Both the position numbers and the translations under genes were made by a program. Shown here piece by piece: positions 49,201-60,130 of a stretch of 64,000 nucleotides of DNA. The notes under the pieces were generated by a model. It was not told the DNA's origin. It worked only from the letters and a program-made list of their open reading frames with translations, and made no database searches. Location of the stretch: contig CM049319.1 of assembly GCA_026874595.1 (NCBI GenBank), positions 58,662,917 through 58,726,916 on the forward strand. The letters are read 5' to 3'. The first letter of the stretch is position 1. Every line of letters begins with the position of its first letter. Source of the stretch: Sipunculus nudus. Taxonomy: Eukaryota > Annelida > Sipuncula > Golfingiida > Sipunculidae.

Positions 49201-52200
49201 ATTATTGGTATCCCTATTCAACTTAATTCAAGAATTTGCCATCAATGAGATATATCTGTATTTTAATTTTGTATTCAGTATGCATCCGTAATAATTTTAC
49301 ATATATTCCTGATTTCTTTTTTTATAAAAAAGTCATCTGAAAAGCATTTTGTATTTGGAAAATAAATTTCAAAGTTTTTTCAAGTAGGGACCACTTTTGT
49401 GTACAGATGGCAGCACTTGATTTACCATTGGCAGATCGCCAGTGCCTTGATGTTGGCCTATAGCCAAGATGATGTCAGCTCTATAAATAGTTTTGGCACA
49501 GTGCCAGGATTGGAAGACGTGCAGCTTGGTATAGGTCAAGAGTTCACTCAGTGCAGTAGCTGCATTCTATTTATAGCTTTGGCAGACCGCTCACTGCATC
49601 ATATTTGGCACCAAAGTTCAGCCTGAATCTATTTATAGCTTTGGCAGACTGCCAACTGTGTCAGATTATGCAACAGGTCAAGAGTTCATTCAGTGCAGCC
49701 AAGTACAGGTCAAAAGTTCACTCAGTCTAGCAAGGTGCAGGTCAAGAGTTCACTCAGTGCAGCAGCTTGAGGCAGCAATTTGTCACAGGTCACTCGGGGG
49801 CAACTGCCCTACTCACCTAAGCCTTGTCAGCCCAGTGCATCAAACTCTGGGGAAGTTTGATGTATTGGACTGATACCTGTATATGCGTCTTTGATGGTAT
49901 TCTGATTTACAAGACAGGTGGTGCCACCTACATTGACTTTTGCAGTGTATGCACCTGCTTATTTCTACAGAGGAATTTAATACATCAGCCTAAAATTGGG
50001 CATGTTTATACATATCGGGTAGCTTTATAGTGTACAAGACTGGTGGCGCCACCTACAATAATTTTTGCACAGTGTATGTCCCTGCTTATTTCACAGGAGG
50101 GGTTTGACATATCAGTCTGACATTGGGCATATGTATATATCTCTTCATTGTATATAAGACTGGTGGTGCCAGCTACAATCATTGTATCCGCCAAAACAGA
50201 GTTTTGCGGATACTACGTTTTCAGTCGGAAGCCGACGCTGCCGCCATCGCCGCATAGGTTTCTGGAGATCTCCTCCATAACCACTGGGCAGAATTTTTTT
50301 AAAATTGGGAATTATGATCTGTCAAATGTGAACTGCTGGGCCCTCATTTTTGGTTGACCTCTGACCTTTCCTCTCTGCCCAGCGTCCATTTGTGCGTCTG
50401 TTTCCACACATAAATCCACATATCTCTGGAAGCGTTTGACCGATCAGGCTAAAAATTTTGCACAAATGTAGCCCTTGGAAAGCTTTATAACATACACTAA
50501 AAATGGTGGCGCCACCTGCAACCATTTTTGCACAGCGTCCATCTGTTCATCTGCCTTGGGATAAAAACACTCATATCTCTGCATTGGTTGGACTTATCCA
50601 CCTGAAATTTTGCATGTGTATACATCCTGGACAGCTTTCTTGATTTTATGACAGGTGGCGCCACCTACATTCACGTTTAAGCTGCAGACATCCAAGCTCA
50701 TATCTCCGGAACCGTTTGAGCAGTTGGGCCAAAATCGTGCATGTGTATAGGTCTTCCTCAGCTCTTTATCATACGCAAAACTGGTGGCTCCACCTGCAAC
50801 CATTTTTGCACAGCGTCCATCTGTTCATCTGCCTTGGGATAAAATTACTCATATCTCAGCAGATGTTTGACTTATCCACCTGAAATTTTGCAGGTTTATA
50901 CATCCTTGACAGCTTTCTTGTTTTAAGACAGGTGGCGCCACCTACATTCAAATTTATGCTGCAGACATCCAAGCTCATATCTCAGGAACCATTTGACCGA
51001 TTGGGCAAAAATTTTGCAAATTTATAGATCTTACATAGTTCTTTAACATACGCAAAACTGGTGGTGCCACCTGCATCCTTTTTCGCACAGCGTTCATCTG
51101 TTTTTCTGCCGTGGGCTAAAATCACTCATATCTCAGTAGTGGTTTGACTTACCTGCCTAAAATTTTGCATGTATACACATCTTGGACAGCTTTCTGGATT
51201 TTGTGGTAGGTGGCGCAACCTACATACACATTTCGGCTGCAGACATCCAGGCTATTATGCAACACAACTCACTCTATTTCCCCTTGCTACTCAATCCATG
51301 CCTCACTTCACCTTTCCTACTCTGATTTTGGCGGATACACGTAGTCGCTTGTTGACTACCCATATTCTAGTTTTTGTGTTGTTTGCACCCATGCCAGACT
51401 TGCAGCAGTGATGTTTGTTTAATTGTTTTTGTTCTAAGTGTTTAGTACATACATTGTTTATATACATGTTACACATGTTTTTGAAAAGTAATGGTCCAGC
51501 ATTGAAGCATTATACCTGGTGTAATCTCATTGCACAGGTTCGCATTAGGCCTGTAGGCCTTGTTTTATTTTAATTTTTAGCTCAGCTGACTATAAGTCAT
51601 CTGAGCTATAGTCGTGGTCCATTGTCCGTCGTCCGTCCGTCTGTCTGTCCGTCTGTCTGTCCGTCCGTAAGACTGGCACGTTTCGACAATGTTGGACCTA
51701 CGAATCTGGAATTTGGCATACAGTAAGATGTCCCCAAAATCTCCTACCATGCCAAAAATTTGGTCAATAGGACTTCGTTCCTTCGAGATATTAAGGAAAA
51801 ACCTCATTTTTTTTTATAAGAAATCTATTTTCACACTTCAGGACTGCCTAATATCAAAACCACTCATCTGGTTTTATTCATATTTACCATAAATATTCCT
51901 CTATATAGTTCCTATGTACATGCCAGATATTAAGTCATTATTATATAATTTAAAAAAGTTATGGGCCCAAACATAATGGACTTTGTAAAAAAATCAGGAA
52001 GATATTTGGTCACTTAAGACCAAAAGTGTTAAAGGTAGGGACTTTTCTCCAGTAATACAACTTAAATAAATCAAAATTAATTGTATACGGAAAATTAGAT
52101 CAAAATCTGTTAATTTTTTTTAAATATTGGCAAAAATATAAAATTGGTACCTTAAATTTTGCCCAAGTTTGGCCACGGCACTTTTTTTTCCTGTAAGTAC

Positions 52201-55200
52201 TGTGGATTTAATTTTCACAGCATATATACATAAGGATTTAATCTGTTAAAATCTGAAATTTGAAAATAAAAGCTGCAAAATTAGGCCAGTTATTGAATTT
52301 TTTTGGAGGCGCTTGTTGTATTCCCTTACATTGTCAAGCAGTTCACTTTGATGACTGTAGGTCATTCAGTGCACATCTCTATGCTCCCCAGGCTGTTGGC
52401 ATAATTTTAGATGTCCCCAAAATCTCGTACCATACCATACCATAAATATGAAAGCTTGCAGACTACCATACACTTTAGATCCTTCAACAAATAGCCTTAT
52501 CATCATGCTACTGCTGCTTATTACTGCTGTCATTGCATTCATATTTGCTCAAATATATCACAATTTTCAACTCCTCCTAAATAAATAAAAAATAAACCAG
52601 TATATTTGACTCTATTAATCCATCAGTCAGGTAATTTCATTTATCATTTACTCACATATTACATTACATTCCTTTATAATAGCCCAACATGTCCATGATA
52701 TTCATAAGCTTTATCGACTCGATATAGTATCACAGTGGAGAAACATTTATAGTCCAATCACGATCAGCTGAGCGCCGTGACCCATGGGTCCCTTGTTTTC
52801 TATGTTTCGATAAAATTTTCAAATTACAAGGTGAAAACATCATAAAAACAGTTTTAATTTGCTAAACATGTTTATCTACTACATAACAAAGGAAATTGAA
52901 TGATTTTATCTTCTTGAAAGAAATGTCTGACTGACTGCAGCTCAAAATTGGTAAATTTCTATTGAAAATCAAAATAAAAATTTTGATGCGGGGGTTTAAA
53001 ATTGATGCGGGCGGTGCCTGAGAACCATACCTTTTATTTTTTTTGGCCTTATATATAACACCATGGGGATATGCCAGTCTTTGAATTTTAGCTCATTGAG
53101 CCATGAGCAGGATGAGCTTAGGTGGTGGTGATATGGTGTTCTGTCTGTCAGACTGCTGTCTGTCACCGGGCTTCAGTTCAGAGAAAAATTTTGTTTCTCC
53201 TTTATTTCTTCACAAATTTCTGTTTTTTTTTTTTATCTTTTTGCTAGTTGTGGACTTTAAATTTCTACATTGAATTTTGAAATTCATTAATTTTGGGTAT
53301 GCAAATTTATGCAAGCTTTCTTAAACTCACAATAAAAAATACTTCTCTTCCATAATTTTTTTACTGATCTTTTAACTGTTTTATCTTATACCTTAAGGAT
53401 AGGTGTGGGCATTGAAACTTCTATACAGAATTTTGAAATTTATAAATTTTGCAAATTTATGCAAACTTTAAAAAAAATCATAAACTTTTGCTGCCTTCTA
53501 TACTTTAACACAAAATTTTGAACCTGCAGCTGGGGGCTTCCGGAGATACCAACTTTCTATGATAAAACATTTCATTCTATGCACATAGTGAAAATTGTAG
53601 GCCTGTGAGTTGCTAAGCCTTGTACTTCCATTCAATTTGATTATCATGCAATTATTGTCTTTTGATTTGATTATTGATTTGATTATTGTATATGGTTACA
53701 ATATTATGTCAGAGACCTATCTATGAAGAGTTTTCATCCCATTTGATATTATAAGATAAGATTATTATATACCTGAGAATTTATGGAGACCAAATAATAT
53801 TTAAAACTACTCATGTTATTGTGCTAACATCTGGAAGGATATAAGGTGACTTTCTTTGTTAAAAAACAGTGCTACTTCATCATGTATGTTGTTTTTCCTG
53901 TCCTAGGTAACAGCTAGAGACCGAAAAGGTATGAAAATGTATGAAAATACAATAGTCAAAATTGATTGATTATTTCATGCCTATTTAGATTATCGATTAA
54001 TGATTGGCTTTGATTATATTCATTGAATATTTGATGCATTATTACAGCCCTAGAAAATAGTATAATTTGTTGTTGTGGAGGTGCCAGATGAGTGCTGTGT
54101 CATTGACCTTCTGTGTAGCTCAGTTGTACTGAGCTATATCAATGGGCCTCTGTCTGTTCAAACTATGGCTAAAAAATCCTAACCCTTTGAACCAGGGAGG
54201 TCCAAGGAAGTATACTTGAAAAACCCAAAAAGTATGTCACAGTAGCCTCTAATGTTGGGGGTTTTAGGCACAATTGAGGCACAGTTTTCTGCATCTTGAG
54301 AGGCGCGCTCTCCTTAGTGACCAAGGATGTTGTACCAGTATTTGATGTTGCTTCATCACATGAAAATGATGTGCTGCATAATTTGAGTATAAATTCCTGC
54401 AAAAGCATTGATTTATCAATGATTTATTTTGTCTCATGATTATTTTGAGAATGACAACCACGTCCTGTCATAATATTTGCTTGTATTAACTCAGCAGACT
54501 TATATTTTGTCTCAGACCAACTAATCTAATGTGATTTTACTGTTCATGTGACTCTTTATTTTTCAACAAAGTTGAAACAGAATTTGCAAACTTCAAAATG
54601 TAATTAAAAGTTGTGAATTTTAGTCCATAATGTATTAAATAGGTCATGCTTGTCAGCTGTGTGTCATGAACTGTGGAATGGGTCACATATTTTTTAGGCA
54701 TATGTATACACACATGTGCTGCATAATCTATAATTCGAATGTGTCCTTTGTTTAGATAAATTTACAGTTGACTCATCTTTTCTTGTTCTCACAGTACAAT
54801 ACATCAGGCTCCAAGTAAAAGCTCAAAACCATTTGCTTATTAACATATCCTTGGCTGCACCAACATATCCTCATGTGACAGCAAATCATCGCCAGCCTGG
54901 AAAGTATCCCAGGCTGATGATCCATACTGTATATGTTTGTAAACTTGACTTGTGAAACTGAGTCACTTGAGGAAACCATCAGCTCTCACTGACAACTAAA
55001 TTAACCAAACCTCATCCTTTATTAAACCTCATAAACCACAGGTGCGGTAGACCCAAGGACTAGGCAACATGACAGGAAGTGAGTGCCACCATCCTGTTAG
55101 ATTATCCCAGACAGAAATGAACTCTGAAGATGCTAGAATCAATACTTAGATTAAAAATGTGTGAAACAGCATAAAACTGAAAAAGCACTTAGAGAGGGCA

Positions 55201-55659
55201 GACCTCCACCAAGGCAGCCTATCACCCCCATATGGCATTGTCAGAAATTCAGTAGTTTTCCTTAAAAATATTTCTGGATCCAAAAGGTGATCCAAATCAC
55301 CCCCAAAATTTTATCAGTTCTACTTAATATCATTGTCGAGCTATCCTAAAACTTTCATCAAAATCTGTAAATAACTTTTTGAGTAATGTTGCTAACTGAC
55401 AAACAAACCAATACCAGCAAAAACATAACCCCTGCCCCTTTTCAGAGGTACAAATGGCAGCAGTTTCCTCTGCCAAAGAAAACGCCACTGACTTAAAATT
55501 TTTTTTTCTGTTTTATGTTGTTATTAATTTATAAATGTTATATTAATTAAACATCCAATTATATGTTCTGTCAAACTTACCTTTATCCCTTTTCTCTTTC
55601 AGCTTGCTAGGAAGTATCACCCAGATAAAAATTTGGATGACCCCTCAGTAGCAGAAAAA
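36703..55659 (+). CDS. dnajc5: Cysteine string protein (DNAJC5), 5' part: three coding exons
   Basis: DNAJC5/CSP is a palmitoylated J-domain co-chaperone of Hsc70 on synaptic and secretory vesicles that protects SNARE proteins (family knowledge). Exons 36703-36725, 43559-43640 and 55603-55659 join in phase to 54 codons: MNRNRSLSTSGLSLYETLG, then LQKECTAEDIKKAYRN, then LARKYHPDKNLDDPSVAEK. This aligns without gaps to human DNAJC5 from RQRSLSTSGESLY through the HPD motif to AADK. The J-domain HPD triad is intact, and the R-S-L-S context of the PKA site (Ser10 in human) is kept at Ser8. The rest of the J domain (FKEINNAHAIL), the cysteine string and the C-terminus were not found before 64000, so the gene is partial here. 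Introns are 6.8 kb, 12.0 kb and more than 8.3 kb. Confidence 0.93.
36911..36936. repeat. (CT)n microsatellite
   Basis: About 13 CT units in dnajc5 intron 1, just after exon 1. Confidence 0.95.
36937..39340 (+). other. dnajc5: dnajc5 intron 1, proximal part
   Basis: No exon recognised. Short frames at 38048-38251 (minus) and 38305-38556 (plus) have no supporting features. Several poly-C/CACCCC patches lie near 37750-37820. Confidence 0.55.
39341..39862. mobile_element. MITE-like element rich in AAGTAC
   Basis: Imperfect terminal inverted repeats: ATATATCAGGCCTGGGTCAA at the left (39341) and the complement of ATATATGACAGGCTTGGGTC at the right (to 39862). The interior is packed with AAGTACAAGTAC words in both orientations. 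A fragment of the same type is at 30140-30225 (GGCTTGGGTCAAGTACCTG). No coding capacity. Confidence 0.75.
39863..41237 (+). other. dnajc5: dnajc5 intron 1, middle part
   Basis: It starts with a poly-G run (about 39869-39882). The rest is unremarkable, except for TTTCTGCCA/TGGCAGAAA inverted words near 40828-40868 that recur near 41590-41645. Confidence 0.5.
41238..41352. repeat. Compound (TA)n-(CT)n-(TA)n microsatellite
   Basis: (TA)n at 41238-41270, CT-rich tract at 41273-41327 and (TA)n at 41328-41352. The open frame through it is low complexity. Confidence 0.97.
41880..42200 (-). mobile_element. SINE-like repeat with tRNA-type B box
   Basis: On the minus strand GGGTTCATGTCC (41957-41946) matches a Pol III B box, preceded by a tRNA-like stretch (GTATGGTTTGCTGAACTTAT then GACTGCCAGG). 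A related tail segment recurs at 19060-19202. It is probably a tRNA-derived SINE. The exact ends are not defined. Confidence 0.5.
43232..43271. repeat. (TA)n microsatellite
   Basis: About 20 TA units roughly 290 bp before dnajc5 exon 2. Confidence 0.98.
43559..43640 (+). CDS. dnajc5: dnajc5 coding exon 2 (J-domain helices I-II)
   Basis: Acceptor TTTGTTTTTAG, 82 nt, donor GTAAGT. It encodes TSGLSLYETLGLQKECTAED followed by IKKAYRN, the first part of the J domain, and matches [20 protein letters not shown] followed by IKKSYRK of human DNAJC5. Confidence 0.95.
43830..44440 (+). repeat. Degenerate minisatellite, CATTTTGTGTAGGTTCAT units
   Basis: Many diverged units of the form GTCAT-rTGACATTTTGTGTAGGTTCATT, about 30 bp each but irregular, begin about 190 bp after dnajc5 exon 2. 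Reading frames through it are periodic (repeated SYDILC-like blocks) and not genes. Confidence 0.8.
44441..46329 (+). other. dnajc5: dnajc5 intron 2, unannotated part
   Basis: Overlapping opposite-strand open frames at 44485-44748 have no recognisable protein. Otherwise nothing was seen. Confidence 0.5.
46330..46970 (-). repeat. Dispersed repeat, second copy
   Basis: Reverse-complement relative of 12290-12850, slightly longer. It includes TCTGAACACAAGGCATGACCTC, CCAGCAAACTGATGCTGGGT, CAGTGGGGGATAATTA and AGCGAATAGTTTAGCATAGC. Minus-strand frames in it are not genes. Confidence 0.75.
49917..51220 (+). repeat. Tandem repeat with GGTGGCGCCACC core, 278-bp higher-order unit
   Basis: Cores start at 49917, 50042, 50162, 50505, 50654, 50783, 50931, 51060 and 51209. 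From 50505 the spacing alternates 149/129/148/129/149, giving a dimer of 277-278 bp. Units share 'CATATCTC', 'TTTTGCA' and 'CAGC(G/T)TTC' words. The short open frames in it are not genes. Confidence 0.9.
51627..51668. repeat. (GTCC/GTCT)n short tandem
   Basis: GTCCGTCGTCCGTCCGTCTG-type tract, also present near 62975-63030 and, complemented, near 5725-5765. Confidence 0.9.
53052..55180 (+). other. dnajc5: dnajc5 intron 2, distal part
   Basis: AT-rich with repeated 'GAATTTTGAAATT(C/T)AT' words near 53270-53460. No exon or RNA gene recognised. Confidence 0.5.
55185..55470. mobile_element. Retroelement 3'-tail-like remnant
   Basis: Contains GGCAGACCTCCACCAAGG, GGATCCAAAAGGTGATCC, TTTCATCAAAATCTG, TAACTTTTTGAGT and GACAAACAAACCAA in that order, a pattern seen in the 3' ends of old LINE/SINE families in aquatic animals. 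The family name is not certain. Confidence 0.45.
55603..55659 (+). CDS. dnajc5: dnajc5 coding exon 3 (HPD loop)
   Basis: Acceptor TTTTCTCTTTCAG, 57 nt, donor GTAAGT, phase 0-0. It encodes LARKYHPDKNLDDPSVAEK with the invariant HPD motif that stimulates Hsp70 ATPase. The next exon should begin with the FKEINNAH helix; I could not find it in 55660-64000. Confidence 0.95.
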
Positions 55660-56934
55660 GTAAGTTGTCTTTTTGTGACTTGTCTTGTCTTTTCTTTGTT
55701 TTAGTCTTCTCTTATCTTCTTGGTTATTTTTGTCTGATTTATTCTCTGTCACATTTTCTCTTCTTTTGTCAGTTTGTATCTTTCAGATATTTTCCTACGC
55801 TCTTTACACAGCGCTTTAACTATAGGCCTACTACCTATATGGTATGTGCTGTTTGTTATGACCTCGTATCCTGAATTGCTACACCAGAGGGGAGCACTGT
55901 ATTTTTGTCCAGTCAGATGAGACCTTGTGCTGGAAGACACAGCCAAGCGAGGAATACACGGAGCCAATCATGTTCATTTCGTTTTGAGTGACAGCTCATT
56001 GCCCCGGTAACTGTCTGAACAGGCCACAGGCTCATAGAGAATTGCCGCAGATGTGGTTTGCTTAGGGCCTTTGGCACAAAGACTGCATGCACACCTCACT
56101 GGCTAGTTTCAGTTCTGCAGACAACAGCTCATGGCTCCCCTAACACAGTAATACTGTCAGAATCAAATCGTTCAGTGATGCAAGAATGCAGAGGGAGCAA
56201 TTACAATTCGACCGTAAACTGTCTTCAAATAGCGCTTGAAGCGCAGCTATGGGCGGAGCCAGGATGCCTGTCAAGTGTTTGTTTATTGGCATCTGGTTGG
56301 CTGCTTGTCACATCATACGCACGTTTTTTTTCAGCGGACAACGAACGGCCATCTGGTGTCTAAATCTATATATTAATAGCGTAAGGCGATTTTTGTAATT
56401 TTCCGTTTCTCCTCCAATACCACCGTACGTATTAACCTGATTTTCGACAAACATATGCTCCGGGTTTGTCCGAAGAGATTCCACCCACTTTTATTTGCAA
56501 TATTTGCGTATTACGTGCATAATTAATAATTTTAATAATTGCTCCCCCGCGGGCACCTCTTTTCTTTGTGTCTTCGGCCCAGTGACACAATGGCCATAGA
56601 GTGTGTGATGGCGGGACAGAGTTTAACTCCGGGGGCCCTATCTGGGTTTTTCTTAGATTTGTGGTCAATGGCCCGAAATAATCCCCCTTGGTGATCCCTT
56701 CTCAAAAGAAAACCTCCGTGCGGGAACAGGGTCTATTGCATGTGCAAGAGGAGTTTTCATGAGGAGAATGCTCAAAAGGGGGATCTTTGAAAGAATCATA
56801 ATTACCCGAATGGTATTGCAGGGCTGGAGAAAGGATAGAGGGAGGGGAGAGGGCTGTAATCAGGTGCAGATCCAGAATATTGGGGGGGGGGACGCTGATA
56901 TTTCGTTGGGAATTATGAAAACCTAAGTTTTATA
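55660..56934 (+). other. dnajc5: dnajc5 intron 3, proximal part
   Basis: No exon recognised. 56040-56700 is somewhat CpG-richer than the flanks. Open frames at 56058-56363 and 56432-56668 have no recognisable product. Confidence 0.45.
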
Positions 56935-56935
56935 C

Positions 56936-56979
<44 letters not shown>
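56935..56979. repeat. (TA)n, left flank of foldback element
   Basis: TA repeat with one TATG interruption, ending exactly where the foldback element starts. Confidence 0.95.
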
Positions 56980-56983
<4 letters not shown>

Positions 56984-58977
56984 AGGCCCAGATTAGAATC
57001 TGGCCCAATTTAAAACTGGGCCAGCCCAGATCAAAATTTTGATTCGGATCAGACCAGATCAAAATTCTAATCTGGGCCAGACCAGTTTTAAACTGGGACA
57101 GCCCAGATTAAAATTTTGATCTGGGCCGGTCCAGATTAAAATCCTGTGGCGAAGCCTTCAGGATTTAAATCTGGTCTGGACTGATTTGAAACTGGGCCAG
57201 CCCAGATTAGAATATTGATCTGGGCCGGTCAAGTTAACAATCCTATGGTGGACTGATTTTAAACTGGACGGGCCCAGATCAGAATCCTAATCTACTCCTA
57301 GGCTGGCTTCAATTACACTATATTTAACATGCTGGCCTTTCATCAATTCAAAGAATTTGTAAAACATTGTGAGACTGTAAGTCAATTATAATTAATATTT
57401 AATGAATTTATTTTATATTCTATGAAAATATGATTTGTTGGATCCTGTCATATTTATTTTTTAATTTCACCTCTTATGTGAAATGTCAAATATATAATTA
57501 TAAGATAATCATGTTAAACATTGGTATTTTACAGCTAAAAACTACAAATATAGCTTGCAGAACATATGCATTAATTCAACAAACTAAAACAAAATTTAAT
57601 CAATAATAATTAATATATGTTACTCATTGTTAAGCTTGTGATCCAAGACCTGTAAATTCTAAATTTTATTTTTTATGTTATTTATCATTTATCATTAGTT
57701 GGGGTTTTTTGTCTGTGATCTCCCCCCCACCCCACCTTCTAGTCACCCATTAAAAAATTTGCACTTATTGTAACATTGGACCTTGAACTTATAACATACT
57801 ACATATTCAGGAAAGAAGGCCCTGAAACATCTATACAGATAGAACAGTGGGAACAATATTCACCAACTCAGCAATTTTAACTATTGAAGGTAGAGAATAT
57901 TTGTATTGCAGCTTTTAACTATATTCAATTTACATTAGTTATCAGTTAATAGATTAGCTTTTTTTAAGTTATTAACTCCAAAGTGAAAACTCCACCATGT
58001 TTGTCACCCTCTGAATAAAAATTCTAAATCCAATTTTCACTCATGTTTACCTCTTTTTTGAGGCTGACAAATGACAACAATCATATGATTTTCTCAGCTG
58101 TTGATTTTCTGCTATTGAAAATTACAGAAATGGTATCACAAACCTCTCCCTAGCCCCATGTTATGGCACAATGTCATGCTGCTCACTCAAATGAGCATCA
58201 AGACTGATAAATTACTTTTGTTCACTTATAAATGGGTAAAGCTGGTATTTAATTATGCATGTATATATTTAATATTACACATGAAATTTTGATATTCAGA
58301 ACAGAAATTATCTCAGTTAAGTTGATAATTTTGATATTAAGTCAAGCAGATGTCTCAGAACTGACACATATTCTAAACTGTGATTAATTATGGTAGTTGG
58401 TTTAGGTAAAGTTTAAATGTAAACTTGTATGCTTGAAGAATAGATGAAACCAAAGAAGCACATCACATTTGTTCATTAGCTTTTTCCTAACTAAAATATT
58501 TTAAATGATCTTGTTCATTATGTGTTTTGTGCCCTTCAAAATGGTGTATCTGGAATAAATGTTTACTGTATTATCTGATTTAAGATGATAAAAATCAAGC
58601 TAGCCTAAGATTAGATTAGGATTCTGATCTGGTTAGGCCCAGTTTAAAATCAGTCCACCACAGGATTGTAATCTTGACTAGCCCAGATTAAAATTTTGAT
58701 CTGGGCCAGCCCAGTTTAAAATCAGTCCACCACAGGATAATAAACTTAACCAGCCCAGATCAAAATTCTAATCTGGGCCAGCCCAGTTTAAAATCAGTCC
58801 AGACCAGATTTAAATCCTGAAGTCTTCACCACAGGATTTTAATCTGGACTGGCCCAAATCAAAATTTTAATCTGGGCTGGCCCAGATTAGAATTTTGATC
58901 TGGACCGGTCCAAATCAAAATTTTGATCTGGGCTGGCCCAGTTTTAAATTGGGCCAGATTCTAATCTGGGCCTCGAC
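56980..58977. mobile_element. 2.0-kb foldback element inserted in (TA)n
   Basis: Left arm 56980-57312 and right arm 58594-58977 are inverted copies (GTTGAGGCCCAGATTAGAAT against the complement of CTAATCTGGGCCTCGAC). Each arm is made of short tandem units of GGGCCAGCCCAGATCAAAAT type; the right arm has about one extra unit. The interior (57313-58593) is very AT-rich and non-coding. (TA)n tracts flank both ends. Confidence 0.9.
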
Positions 58978-59002
58978 ATATATATATATATATATATATA
59001 TT
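58978..59002. repeat. (TA)n, right flank of foldback element
   Basis: TA repeat that begins where the element ends; presumably the other half of the split target tract. Confidence 0.95.
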
Positions 59003-60130
59003 ATTTTTAATTTGATCCATGTTAATTAAAAGTACACGAGGGAGGTATGAGAAGGGGTATCCCCTTCCATATGGGGAAATATTTGAATACACAAAGGAGG
59101 ATATAAGAGGGAATTTTCACAAAAACATATGAGGATTTTCTGTTACTCAGAAACTGCATAATGTAGTCAAATCGTAAATGGGATCAATAATTCATATTTA
59201 AATTTCTTTACACTTATGATATAAAATTTCAGTTGTTTTCAGCACGCAATGTGAATGGCAATAAGGTGCACCCATGTTAATAATTTGTAAAATATTAACT
59301 CTTAAATGTAATGTTTGGGGTAAGATATATGGAATGTTGAGGTCAGATGCTGAACTTTGCATTATCCTCTGGTTTGTAGTGTATACAGCATACAAGTTCG
59401 AGAAGAGGCATCAGCGGGGAAGGCGAGTGGGACTAGGCTCCTGTAGTGAATGCATAGACTTTCACTGCATGGAAAACAAATGCATTGGCTCAGCTTTATA
59501 ACAGGAATGGTCTTTGGGGATGCGTGATATTTAAAAAAAATATACATCCATTTAATATTCTTTATACTATAATGCTTCAGCGAACTTCTACGCAGCGGGA
59601 TTGCCCCATATTTGAGTGCTCAGATTTTGTGTGTAATAAAGGGAATGCAATAATCGAGAACACGTCTCAGTGCTACTGTACTTATACCATGCAAAATAAC
59701 AGGTTGCTTTACTGGGGGATTGACGGGCTCGGAGGGCAACCTTAAATAGCGATGTTCAACTTTATATATTTTCATATGAAAATAATTTCATTTATCATAT
59801 AAACTTCTTTTGCCATGATTTTCGAGATCAATATGACATTCCACCATTGGTACCAGAATGTATTCGTCCAAGTCATCCAGACTAGGACACAAGGTCAACT
59901 CAAAGACAGAACAATTATACCAAATATCGCCTTCAAAGAGATCTGATGACGGTAACATTGTACATCAAAGCCAATCAACTATGAAAGACTATTTGACATC
60001 AGAACTCATTGCCCAAAACTGTGCGTAGCACAGGTATATGCTAGTATATCATAAAAGGTCAAAGCTGGCAGCATGAAAATCAGTTGCTTCTTTAGAAGCA
60101 CAAGATTTCCGCTGCCTCTTCTCTATTTGA
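59003..60130 (+). other. dnajc5: dnajc5 intron 3, unannotated part
   Basis: Short overlapping frames (59274-59501, 59485-59745 and others on the minus strand) with no recognisable product. Nothing else seen. Confidence 0.5.

Larger units (their letters stand above)
47834..53049. mobile_element. 5.2-kb element with terminal inverted repeats, TA flanks
   Basis: The left end AGGCCAAAATAAAAAAAGGT and then ATGGTTCTCAGGCAC is mirrored at the right by GTGCCTGAGAACCATACCTTTTATT and so on to GGCCT at 53049. Similarity continues inward through TCAATGCGGGCGGG / CCCGCATCAATTTTAAACCC. Both ends abut TA (47832-47833, 53050-53051), compatible with a TA target duplication. The interior is mostly non-coding repeat (the composite repeat at 47.9-51.9 kb) with no transposase recognised, so it is a non-autonomous or decayed DNA transposon. 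Confidence 0.8.

Noticed and set aside
49399-49873. Short frames with repeated QEF(T/I)QCSS peptides
   Set aside because: They translate a CAAGAGTTCA(C/T)TCAGTGCAG-type repeat inside a mobile element.
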